Assembly (NCBI GenBank): GCA_003551365.1
Contig: PUMM01000072.1
Coordinates: 1 to 53,559, forward strand
DNA length: 53,559 nucleotides
Reading direction: 5' to 3'
Source of the DNA: Clostridia bacterium
GTDB lineage: Bacteria > Bacillota > Sulfobacillia > SLMV01
Part shown: piece by piece, positions 16,044 through 23,167 of the stretch
Position numbering within the stretch: position 1 is the first letter of the stretch
Layout of the letters: each line of letters opens with the position of its first letter
The notes under the pieces: generated by a model
What the model was told of the DNA's origin: nothing
Databases searched by the model: none
Seen by the model: only the letters and a program-made list of their open reading frames with translations
Program-made: the position numbers and the translations under genes

Positions 16044-16226
16044 ATGGCGAGACTCATGAGCGACAGACTCAAGTACGAGTTGGCCAGAGAGCTCGGCATA
16101 GATGACCTTCTGAGACAGAATGGCGGCGACTGGGGTGCCATGCCGGCCAGATCCTGTGGATCGCTGGTGCGGGCGGCCATCGCCCGTGCCGAGCGGGCCA
16201 TGGCAGAGGAGCAAGAGGGGCATTGA
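16044..16226 (+). CDS. Small acid-soluble spore protein, alpha/beta type, divergent
   Basis: 60 residues, ATG 16044 with SD GGAAGG 6 bases upstream. The first family signature is complete: LKYELARELGI fits K-x-E-[LIV]-A-x-[DE]-[LIVMF]-G-[LIVMF], which includes the GPR protease cleavage context. The second signature is altered: RSCGSLVRAAIARA instead of a G-x-V-G-G core. Alpha/beta SASPs coat spore DNA and protect it from UV. The loss of the double glycine is odd, so DNA binding may be weaker. Clear evidence that the organism makes endospores. Confidence 0.8.
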   Translation: MARLMSDRLKYELARELGIDDLLRQNGGDWGAMPARSCGSLVRAAIARAERAMAEEQEGH

Positions 16227-16482
16227 GGGCGACGGGGTGGGGCGTCGAAAGACGCCCCACCCGCTGCTGAGCGTATTCTCCTGTACCCGGGGCAACCCAC
16301 GGTTCCTCGCCGGTGCTCGTCATTATGAAAGGAGTACCGGTGCCCTCCCGATTGTCAGTGGCCCGGCGCTCTGGGCTCTGGTGCCAGGTTCTTGCTTCTG
16401 CATAACTTCGGTGATCTTCTCGGAGACACGTGTCCTCCCACTGGTCGAACTCCTTCAGATCTCTGAACTCCGGGTATGTCAT
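16069..16482 (-). CDS. Doubtful ORF antisense to the SASP gene
   Basis: From ATG 16482 the translation begins MTYPEFRDLKEFDQWEDTCL and stays protein-like for about 80 residues. It then passes through the hairpin at 16235-16262 and the SASP gene in antisense, where it turns into low-complexity sequence. The SD (GGGAGGG) is 12 bases from the ATG. A real small gene may exist at 16260-16482 with an unseen frame break. No family recognised. Confidence 0.25.
   Translation of the reverse strand: MTYPEFRDLKEFDQWEDTCLREDHRSYAEARTWHQSPERRATDNREGTGTPFIMTSTGEEPWVAPGTGEYAQQRVGRLSTPHPVALNAPLAPLPWPARHGRWPPAPAIHRIWPAWHPSRRHSVSEGHLCRALWPTRT
16235..16262 (+). terminator. Hairpin after the SASP gene
   Basis: GGGTGGGGCGTC / GAAA / GACGCCCCACCC, a perfect 12-pair stem with a GNRA tetraloop, 8 bases after the SASP stop. 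No T tail. Strong enough to end or stabilise the mRNA. Confidence 0.6.
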
Positions 16483-16672
16483 ACAGCTGTCATGCCCTCC
16501 CGGTATACATGAGGTGGGTGGAGCGGGGCGGATGCGGGCAGGACCCGTGCACTGCTTCGCGAAGTCCTCATCAACTGGTGAGTGACGCACACGCGGCTAT
16601 CGGCCGCACAGGGTACTACGGTTGTGACGGATGAAAACTGCTCCTATCTGCCGGGAGGGGGAGGTGTCATCG
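16263..16672. other. Gene-poor stretch between SASP and small-protein genes
   Basis: Apart from the doubtful minus-strand ORF (16069-16482) nothing is supported on either strand. No T-box or known riboswitch consensus was seen. Confidence 0.4.
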
Positions 16673-16819
16673 GTGTCCAAACTCGTCAGCTTCCTGTATC
16701 GTCTGGCCAGAACGGCGAACGATGTTGAGACCGTGAGCAGCGGCAAACCAAAGCGCATAGCCCGGCGGGCGAAGAACAAGTTCATTGGACGCAAGCTCAT
16801 GCGAAAGATCATGCGGTGA
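16673..16819 (+). CDS. Small basic protein of unknown function
   Basis: 48 residues from GTG 16673 (SD GGAGG, 8-base spacing). The sequence MSKLVSFLYRLARTANDVET followed by GKPKRIARRAKNKFIGRK is highly basic and helix-forming; similar short proteins occur in other Firmicutes next to sporulation or housekeeping genes, but no function is known to me. Probably cotranscribed with the next small gene, 13 bases downstream. Confidence 0.65.
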   Translation: MSKLVSFLYRLARTANDVETVSSGKPKRIARRAKNKFIGRKLMRKIMR

Positions 16820-16832
16820 GGGGAGGATAACG

Positions 16833-17024
16833 GTGCGGGTCATTATTGATGAGAGACAGATTGGCGACAAGCTGACGGTGGGCGTGCAGGCCGAGGAAGA
16901 AGAGGTCGGTCTGTTTGTGGCTTCCGAGGATGTTTCGGCCAGCTGTGCCTTTCTCGCCGATGAATGGGAAAAGTTTGTGCAAGCTGTGAATGAGGCGGAC
17001 CGGGAAATCCGTGGCGAGGACTGA
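16833..17024 (+). CDS. Small acidic protein of unknown function
   Basis: 63 residues from GTG 16833 (SD GGGGAGG). Reads MRVIIDERQIGDKLTVGVQA then an acidic run EEEE and a helical tail DEWEKFVQAVNEADREI. Not recognised. Acidic partner of the basic protein just upstream by position; whether they interact is unknown. Confidence 0.6.
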   Translation: MRVIIDERQIGDKLTVGVQAEEEEVGLFVASEDVSASCAFLADEWEKFVQAVNEADREIRGED

Positions 17025-17517
17025 TTGCCGGGGAGATTTCCATGGCCTGGGCAGTATGGGTGTGCGAGGGATCTCTTTGTGAGTGATCTTGTGGCTGGAT
17101 TGTGGGGTGCTGATCTACGTCATCGACTGATGACCGGGGTCGCACCCCACAACATGTGTCTGTCGTTTCCGTCCGCGCACCCGCCCCCACGGCGTCTGCA
17201 CAGGCCCCATTGCTCCCGCCCTCTCACCTGTTGGCGGATTTGATCAGCGCGCGGGATACAGTGGCAGTGCGGACGGCGCCTGAGAGATCGATCACCTGGC
17301 CTCTCGTCGGACAGGTGGTTTCATCACATCCGGGAAATACTCACCGTTTTTGGCGACAGGGCCGCGCCCGTGCAGCGGGCGGTGACGAATCGCTGTTTCC
17401 AGCGCACGTTTGTCACATGCAGGGGAGAGGGATGGAAGGGCTGCCTCTATGTTCCATCACGCGCATCGTCGCCTGATCGGTGGTTCGGTGGGTCAGCCAG
17501 AATCAGCCAGTCCGTCC
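17025..17517. other. 490-base intergenic region with a two-tier hairpin
   Basis: No supported gene on either strand. Contains the structured inverted repeat at 17100-17152 and nothing else I recognise; known riboswitch consensus blocks were looked for and not found. Confidence 0.5.
17100..17152 (+). repeat. Two-tier inverted repeat (possible structured RNA or terminator)
   Basis: Outer arms TTGTGGGGTGC (17100-17110) and GCACCCCACAA (17142-17152) are perfectly complementary over 11 bases. Inside lies a second stem GTCATC-GACT-GATGAC (17119-17134). No T-run follows. Confidence 0.6.
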
Positions 17518-17545
17518 TTGACATGATGTAAGATATTGTTATAAT
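17518..17545 (+). promoter_or_regulatory. Consensus sigma-A promoter
   Basis: TTGACA (17518-17523), 16-base spacer, TATAAT (17540-17545): both hexamers match the consensus exactly. Drives the two-gene envelope operon 17580-20332. Predicted transcription start falls about 25-30 bases before the start codon. Confidence 0.85.
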
Positions 17546-17555
17546 GACAATATCT
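17531..17555. promoter_or_regulatory. Perfect palindrome over the -10 box, candidate operator
   Basis: AGATATTGT (17531-17539) and ACAATATCT (17547-17555) are exact 9-base inverted arms around TATAATG. A repressor bound here would cover the -10 element and start site. Identity of the regulator is unknown; spacing does not fit Rex or Fur consensus. Confidence 0.7.
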
Positions 17556-17579
17556 GACCCCAACGAAGTGATTCCATTG

Positions 17580-18170
17580 ATGAACTGGAAGTGGTGGTGC
17601 GTCGGCGCAATTGGTGTTCTGACGGCGGTTGGCCTGTGGTTTGGCCTGCAGACCGCAGGCAACCCGGGCCAGTTTCTGCATCTGGAGGTGGAGTGCCGCA
17701 CTGCTTTTGACCGGGCATCCCGACCGGACGAGAGATCGAGTGTCGAACCGTCCGGAGACATGAAAGGCTCCGGTCCCGTGGGAGTGGTCTATCGCGTGAC
17801 GGCTTCTGAGGAGACCGCTGCGGAGGAGCGGTCAGTTCCCCGCGAATTGCCCGTACGCCTGGCCTTTCCCGTCGAGGACTCGTCCTTTGCCTCCGTGCCG
17901 GTCTGGCTGGAGGACGTGGAGGAGGGACGGGTCATGCTGCGCGTGGCCGATGCCGGCATTGAAGTGTCCCCTGGCGAAGAAGCCCGGGTAGGAGCGGTAT
18001 CGTCTCGCGATGATGGAGGAGTAAAGGTGCACGCCTGTCCCGACCGATGGGAGCAGATAATCGATGAGGCCCTGATATCCGGTGCTCCGGCAGCGGTGTG
18101 GGTGGTCCGGAACCTGGGGTGGAACGAGCCCGGGGATATGGGGGATGGAGAAGCGGGGGTCGGCCCATGA
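17580..18170 (+). CDS. Membrane-anchored protein of unknown function
   Basis: 196 residues from ATG 17580. The track start (17544) lies upstream of the expected transcription start. One N-terminal membrane helix (WWCVGAIGVLTAVGLWFGL) followed by an extracytoplasmic acidic domain with alternating strands (LPVRLAFPVEDSSFASVPVW, RVMLRVADAGIEV). No SD is obvious, so translation may depend on the short leader. The stop overlaps the next start (ATGA). Not recognised. Confidence 0.65.
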   Translation: MNWKWWCVGAIGVLTAVGLWFGLQTAGNPGQFLHLEVECRTAFDRASRPDERSSVEPSGDMKGSGPVGVVYRVTASEETAAEERSVPRELPVRLAFPVEDSSFASVPVWLEDVEEGRVMLRVADAGIEVSPGEEARVGAVSSRDDGGVKVHACPDRWEQIIDEALISGAPAAVWVVRNLGWNEPGDMGDGEAGVGP

Positions 18171-20332
18171 ATGCTGCAGATCGCAGGCTCAGCTGGATGT
18201 CGGTCCCCCTCGTTGTTCTGCTCCTCCTTGCAATCATCGTACTTCCAGTCGGGGCAGCGGCAGCGGATCGCAAGGTGGTCATATTCACCGCGCCGCCCTA
18301 TAGCGATGTATCCCTTCTGGCCGAGGAACTCCGTTCAACGGGGGCATCGGTGCGCGTTCATCGGCTGACGGGATGCTTTTCCGCGGGGGTGAGTGAAGTG
18401 CAGGGGGTGGTGACCCGCAGCGGGAGCGATCGACTCGACGTGGTTGCCGTGGGCGGTTCGGCCCTTCCCCTGCGCTGGGCACTGGAGCAGGATCATGTGG
18501 TGCGCGAACGAGTGGAACATCTGGTATTGCTGGCTTCTCCCAACCGGGGTGCAATCGGCGCGGAGGCGATCTACTCGCAGCGGCTCACCGCAGAGGTCGA
18601 GCAGTATCGGCTGGAGCGGGCCATGTACAGGCGAGAGGAGATGCCTGCATGGAAGCGTCCCGAGTACTACTGCCTGGTCAGTTATCTGGCAGACCGCAGC
18701 CGGGAGTTGTTCGAACCGTTGTATCACAACTACCTGGTCTCTGACCGCATGTCGCTGGCACCGGCGCAGGTGGAAACCGCATCCGGGTACATGAGCTGGC
18801 TGACCCAGAACTACTCCGGAAGGCTGGAGCCATATCTCACCGATGCGAGCACTCCGGTGCAGTGGAGAGGTACGCTGCAGGAGCTGGAGGGTTCAGACCC
18901 CGGACGGATTCTCAGCTGGGGTTACGTCGATCTGGTGGCTGCAGATCTCACCCGCTTCACGTATTTCAGTACTCTTCCGGCCGGCCGCGCCCTGAGTGAG
19001 GATGTCCTGGAGGACGTCACCATTACCGGAGATTGGCGGAGCATGGCGGTGGAGTTTCTCACCCGACGGGCGCTCAGATTCGTACAGGATTACATTGCTC
19101 CCCAGGCCTACAGGACCGGTCGGTGGGCGGGGGTGCAGTGGTTTCAACGCCAGACCGATCTGGCTGACGCAGTCCTGCTTTATCAGCTGCCGGAGCAGAT
19201 CTCGATACCCTGCCGCGGGGATCGGCTGTGGGTTCCGGTCAATGATCTTCTGCAGCGCATGAACGCTGCCGGATCGCCTTCACCCGATGGAGTTGTGATT
19301 CTGGAAGCTCCGAACTGGTGGCAGCTGGTCGACGCCGGAGTGGGGCCCAATGACTGGTGGACGGAGACTGTCGCCGCGGCTGCACCGGGGGGAGCGTCGG
19401 TCAGCGAAGAGGTGTTCGTGCCGACAGGCGGCAGGCCTGCGAATGATGAGGAGGCGGTCGCTGCCGTCCTCCGTCTGCTCGAGATGCCGGGGGGCGCAGC
19501 CGGCGGGGGACATCCGGTCTGGCACTGGGCCGCCCGTGGGGCCGATGTGCTGATGGGGCTGTGGACGCGCGTGCGCGGCTCGGGAGCGCCTCCCGATTCA
19601 TATGACCAGGAGGTTCAGCGACAGGAGGAAGACGGCGGCATCCTCAGTCGTCATGCCGATCCCGGAGATCTCGCAGGTGAGGATGATGGGGGTGATGTGG
19701 ATGAGGGAGCGGTCATTGCAGCGGGCGAAACGGAACAGGAGGAGATTCCATCCATTTCTGCCACATACCGCAACAAGAGCACTACCTTGAAGAGTGACCG
19801 CCGCCTGCCGCACGACGCGTGGCTGTGGGACTTTGGCGACGGTGACTCCGTGCTGGTTGAAGACCCCAACAATGTCAGTGGATCCATGGAACACCGCTTC
19901 TCCGGGCCGGGTGAGTACGAGGTGACAGCTCATTCCACTGCTGCTGACGGAACGGTGCTGCGCGAGATCGAATGGGATGTGCAGGTGGAGGAGGCGAACA
20001 AACTGGAGGAGTTCTCTTATGCTACCGCCGCGGAAATCGTTCCGCTCATCGATCTGCACGGCCCCCGCAAGTGGGTGGTGGGGAGATACGCAGAATACTC
20101 GGTGGATGCCCGGCTCGATGATCTGCCGGAGGAAGTGGAGAACCTGCAGATCGTGATCTATCCGGGTGAGAAGTTTCGGGTGACCTGGGAGCGGCCGGGA
20201 ACGTTTCAAGTGAAGGCGGCGGTCAATCTCCGCTACAGCTGGAGATTTGCCGACGGCACCTCCCGCTACTTTTCGGTGATTTACACGGACAGCCATCCAG
20301 TTGAGGTGCTCGCCACCGGGCTGGGGCGGTGA
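18167..20332 (+). CDS. Secreted alpha/beta-hydrolase-like protein with PKD domain
   Basis: 721 residues from ATG 18167. Signal peptide (10-32, ending GAAAADR), then a lipase-like region: DVVAVGGSALPL at 92-102 stands where GxSxG lipases have their nucleophile, but the last glycine is missing, and LLASPNRGA matches the strand after it in PGAP1/lipase folds. Residues about 553-559 (WDFGDGD) mark a PKD domain, a beta-sandwich common in surface proteins, followed by a further beta-rich C-terminal part. Long acidic linker around residue 500. Probably an exported hydrolase or a catalytically dead adhesion relative. Coupled to the upstream gene. Confidence 0.65.
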   Translation: MNAADRRLSWMSVPLVVLLLLAIIVLPVGAAAADRKVVIFTAPPYSDVSLLAEELRSTGASVRVHRLTGCFSAGVSEVQGVVTRSGSDRLDVVAVGGSALPLRWALEQDHVVRERVEHLVLLASPNRGAIGAEAIYSQRLTAEVEQYRLERAMYRREEMPAWKRPEYYCLVSYLADRSRELFEPLYHNYLVSDRMSLAPAQVETASGYMSWLTQNYSGRLEPYLTDASTPVQWRGTLQELEGSDPGRILSWGYVDLVAADLTRFTYFSTLPAGRALSEDVLEDVTITGDWRSMAVEFLTRRALRFVQDYIAPQAYRTGRWAGVQWFQRQTDLADAVLLYQLPEQISIPCRGDRLWVPVNDLLQRMNAAGSPSPDGVVILEAPNWWQLVDAGVGPNDWWTETVAAAAPGGASVSEEVFVPTGGRPANDEEAVAAVLRLLEMPGGAAGGGHPVWHWAARGADVLMGLWTRVRGSGAPPDSYDQEVQRQEEDGGILSRHADPGDLAGEDDGGDVDEGAVIAAGETEQEEIPSISATYRNKSTTLKSDRRLPHDAWLWDFGDGDSVLVEDPNNVSGSMEHRFSGPGEYEVTAHSTAADGTVLREIEWDVQVEEANKLEEFSYATAAEIVPLIDLHGPRKWVVGRYAEYSVDARLDDLPEEVENLQIVIYPGEKFRVTWERPGTFQVKAAVNLRYSWRFADGTSRYFSVIYTDSHPVEVLATGLGR

Positions 20333-20411
20333 GAGAATCCGTGGCCTTGGAATAATTACCCGATGCCGGTGAGGCGAAACTGGGACACAACAGCTGAGCC
20401 GGTGCTGCATA

Positions 20412-20451
20412 TCCGGCGGAGGGAATCCCGGGAGATCATCCCTCCGCCGGA
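20412..20451. terminator. Bidirectional terminator hairpin between convergent genes
   Basis: TCCGGCGGAGGGA (20412-20424) and TCCCTCCGCCGGA (20439-20451) pair perfectly over 13 bases around a 14-base loop. It lies between the PKD gene (+) and the carboxyltransferase gene (-). Confidence 0.75.
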
Positions 20452-20479
20452 GCATATATGCGTGATTGGGCGCTGCGGA

Positions 20480-21826
20480 TTACTCGCCGTGCACCTTGCG
20501 GTGCTCGAAGTACTGCATGGCCTGCTCGGGGAAGAGTGCGTACGAGAGCGCATCTTCTGGCTTTTGCATGTAGTCCTTGATGGCCTCGCGCGCCTTCTCC
20601 ATGCCGGGTTCGAGCAGTTCCGCGGGACGATCCGTCAGCACTTCCTCGTCGCCGATGATCTTCTTGCGCACATCCTCGGAGATCTCGGCGGGAGGCCGAC
20701 CGTACAGGCCGCGCACGTAATCGCGAACCTCCTTGGCCTTCACTGCGTACCTCTCACCGGTGGCCACATTGAGCACTGACTGGGTGCCCACTATCTGACT
20801 CATCGGTGTGACCAGGGGTGGGTAACCGAGCTCCTTCCGCACGCGGGGGACTTCCTCCATGACCTCGTCCCACTGGTCGCCCATGCCCTGGGCTCGCAGC
20901 TGTGAGCGGAGGTTGGAGAGCATCCCGCCCGGAACCTGATAGATCAGGCCGCGCACGTCGATATCGGCGGGAGTGAAGAACTCATCATACTGGCCGCGGA
21001 CCTCGGTGAAATGCCGGTTGATCTCCGTCAGATTGTCGAGTACGACATCGGTATCGTAGTCGCCATCTTCCAAAATGGAAACGGCGGTTTCCGTCGCCGG
21101 CTGTGAGGTGCCGCCCGAGAAGGCGCTGATGCAGGTGTCGATGATGTCTGCGCCAGCTTCAATGCACTTGATGTATGTGGTCAGGGCCATACCCGTGGTC
21201 ATGTGACTGTGAATGTGAATGGGGATGTCGATGGCCTTCTTCATTTCCTTGACCAGGTTGTAGCCCATATAGGGAGTCATGATCCCGGCCATGTCCTTGA
21301 TGCACATGGTGTCGGCGCCCATTCCGGCCAGTGTCTTGGCAGTTTCCACATAGTGTTCCACGTCGTGCACCGGGCTTATGGTGTAGACGACGGAGGCCTG
21401 AGCGTGTCCGCCGGCTTCTTTTGTGGCGCGGATGGCCGGCTCCATATTCCGGGGGTCATTGAGGGCATCGAAGATTCGTAGTATGTTCACTCCGTTATTC
21501 ACTGTCGCATGGACGAAGGCTTCCAGCACATCATCCGGATAGTGCTGGTATCCGAGGATGTTCTGTCCGCGCAGCAGCATCATGAATCCGGGCTCTGGAA
21601 TCTTCTCGCGCAGCTTGCGAACCCGCATCCATGGGCACTCCTTCAGGAAGCGGAGAGCGCTATCGAAGGTGGCCCCGCCCCACATCTCCAGTGCCCAGAA
21701 ACCGGACTCATTCATAAGCTCGGCCACGGGCAGCATGTCATCAGTGGACATCCGCGTCGCCATGCGAGACTGGTGCGCATCCCGGTACGTTGTGTCGGTG
21801 ATCTTGATCTTGCGGTTACCGCTCAT
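20480..21826 (-). CDS. oadA: Carboxyltransferase subunit of a biotin-dependent decarboxylase (OadA/PycB-like)
   Basis: 448 residues from ATG 21826 (SD GGAGG). The HMGL-like barrel carries DTTYRDAHQS near the start, MWGGATFDSALRFL, MCIKDMAGIMTP and HSHMTTG; the later conserved PYC/OadA region contains PGGMLSNL and MSQIVGTQSVLN. This subunit moves carboxyl groups between biotin and an oxo-acid (pyruvate/oxaloacetate). It stops before any biotinyl domain; that is encoded separately as the next gene upstream. Expected products: oxaloacetate decarboxylase or a pyruvate/methylmalonyl transcarboxylase. Confidence 0.9.
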   Translation of the reverse strand: MSGNRKIKITDTTYRDAHQSRMATRMSTDDMLPVAELMNESGFWALEMWGGATFDSALRFLKECPWMRVRKLREKIPEPGFMMLLRGQNILGYQHYPDDVLEAFVHATVNNGVNILRIFDALNDPRNMEPAIRATKEAGGHAQASVVYTISPVHDVEHYVETAKTLAGMGADTMCIKDMAGIMTPYMGYNLVKEMKKAIDIPIHIHSHMTTGMALTTYIKCIEAGADIIDTCISAFSGGTSQPATETAVSILEDGDYDTDVVLDNLTEINRHFTEVRGQYDEFFTPADIDVRGLIYQVPGGMLSNLRSQLRAQGMGDQWDEVMEEVPRVRKELGYPPLVTPMSQIVGTQSVLNVATGERYAVKAKEVRDYVRGLYGRPPAEISEDVRKKIIGDEEVLTDRPAELLEPGMEKAREAIKDYMQKPEDALSYALFPEQAMQYFEHRKVHGE

Positions 21827-21851
21827 TGAATCCTCCAATCCGCAGGCCCGG

Positions 21852-22316
21852 TCAGGCCGGGTTCAGGGTCATGAGCACCTGGTCGCCGTCGACATTGTCG
21901 CCGGTCGATACTTCTATGGTGGCGACGGTGCCGTCGGCAGGAGAGACAATCTCGTTCTCCAGTTTCAGTGCCTCCAGCGTCAGGACTGTTTCACCTTCGG
22001 TTACCTCATCGCCCACGCTCACATTGATGGACTTGATGGACCCGGCGAGCGGAGCGTTGACCTCGATCTCGCCGCGGTCGGCGACGGGCGCTTCTTCTTT
22101 CGGTGGCTCTTCCTTCGCGGGGGGAGTCTCTTCCGCTGCCGGCTCAGGCTCCTTCGTCTTTTCCTCGGGTATTGCCTGCGGTTCGGGTTCGCGGACCGGC
22201 CGGGGCTGGGGGCGCGAGACCGGCGGGGCGGTGCGGGCGGATTCGCCGTCCTCCATCTCCTCGACCGTGACTTCAAACTCCTCGCCATTGACCGTCACTC
22301 TGAGGCGCTTTTGCAT
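21852..22316 (-). CDS. Biotin carboxyl carrier subunit
   Basis: 154 residues from ATG 22316 (SD GAGAGGAGA). N-terminal region VTVNGEEFEVTVEE, a long proline/glutamate-rich flexible linker (30-78), and a C-terminal biotinyl domain with LEALKLENEI, lysine 118 being the biotin site. The usual motif is EAMKM; both methionines are leucine here. It carries the carboxyl group between the carboxyltransferase and a membrane or carboxylase partner. Gap of 7 bases from the oadG gene. Confidence 0.92.
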   Translation of the reverse strand: MQKRLRVTVNGEEFEVTVEEMEDGESARTAPPVSRPQPRPVREPEPQAIPEEKTKEPEPAAEETPPAKEEPPKEEAPVADRGEIEVNAPLAGSIKSINVSVGDEVTEGETVLTLEALKLENEIVSPADGTVATIEVSTGDNVDGDQVLMTLNPA

Positions 22317-22323
22317 GGTGTGC

Positions 22324-22911
22324 CTATCTCCTCTCAACTTTGTCGATCCTTGGTGATCCCGAGCTGCTGTCATCGTCAACGTAGGCTGCGGCGGCAGTGA
22401 TGGCTGCTACCTTCTTCCGGTCAGTTCGCATCCGACTGCGGATGTTCATGCTCCGTGGCATGCCGTCCATAGTCGCGGCCACGGCGGCCACGACGGCTGC
22501 TATCTTGTGCGGAGCGTGTCTGCCGGTAGTCCGGATAGACATTGTCTCCGGGACGTATCCTATGGTGTCGATCACCGCGGCGGTGATTGCCGCTGTGGCC
22601 TGGGGACTGACGCGGCCGGGCACCTCCAAAGCCGGTTCGGGCATCGGTTGCGGCCCGCCCGGTCGCTCCCCGACGGTCTCCGGTTGTGGCTCGGCAGTTG
22701 CGAGTGATGGTTCGGGTTCCTCGCGTTCCCTCACGTCCACTCTCTCCCGGGACGGTGCTGCCCGGTCCGGACCCTCCGGTTCTGGCTCCCGAAATATGCG
22801 GTTCATGATCTCCAGTACCGCCCACAGCAACACCAGCACGGTGAAGACCACCGTCAGCCCGGTTACTGTGATCAGAAGTTCGTTGGTTGCGTTTGCCATG
22901 AGGGTTGTCAT
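22324..22911 (-). CDS. oadG: Oxaloacetate decarboxylase gamma-type membrane subunit
   Basis: 195 residues from ATG 22911 or 22899. One N-terminal membrane segment (LLITVTGLTVVFTVLVLLW) followed by an acidic/proline linker, as in OadG, which assembles the Na+-pumping decarboxylase. The C-terminus has an AAI-T-AAV type motif three times (AAITAAVIDTIGYVPE, AAVVAAVAATMDG, AAITAAAAYV), seen in clostridial OadG relatives. First gene of the operon. No beta subunit follows. Confidence 0.75.
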   Translation of the reverse strand: MTTLMANATNELLITVTGLTVVFTVLVLLWAVLEIMNRIFREPEPEGPDRAAPSRERVDVREREEPEPSLATAEPQPETVGERPGGPQPMPEPALEVPGRVSPQATAAITAAVIDTIGYVPETMSIRTTGRHAPHKIAAVVAAVAATMDGMPRSMNIRSRMRTDRKKVAAITAAAAYVDDDSSSGSPRIDKVERR

Positions 22912-23167
22912 GGTGTTCTGTCCTGGGACAATCCCACCCCCTTCACAGGGCAAAATATCTACAGTATGTAGTCCTCTCTCACTCCAACCCCTATACTAAT
23001 TAATCACCCGTCACCCGCCAAGCCCCTCAGGGGCGATTTGCGGCCAAATTGAGGCGAGTGCTCCTATGTTGCAAAATGAGGAGGACTTGTCCTCAATGCA
23101 AGGAAAACATAAATGTGGATGTCTGTCCACAGCAGTTCGACGAGGTTCTGTCTGGAGGGGATGCCGA
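22912..23167. promoter_or_regulatory. Divergent intergenic region
   Basis: Holds the leaders of the minus-strand oad operon and the plus-strand amidohydrolase gene. On the minus strand a weak promoter reads TTGGCG, 17 bases, TAGTAT. A small palindrome CTACA-GTA-TGTAG sits near 22960, between that promoter and the oadG start; it could be an operator. Neither element is strong. Confidence 0.35.

Noticed and set aside
17250-17340. Partial similarity to a glycine or TPP riboswitch (CTCTCAGG-like and CCTGAGA blocks)
   Set aside because: Only single short blocks match; the other conserved segments and stems are missing on both strands.
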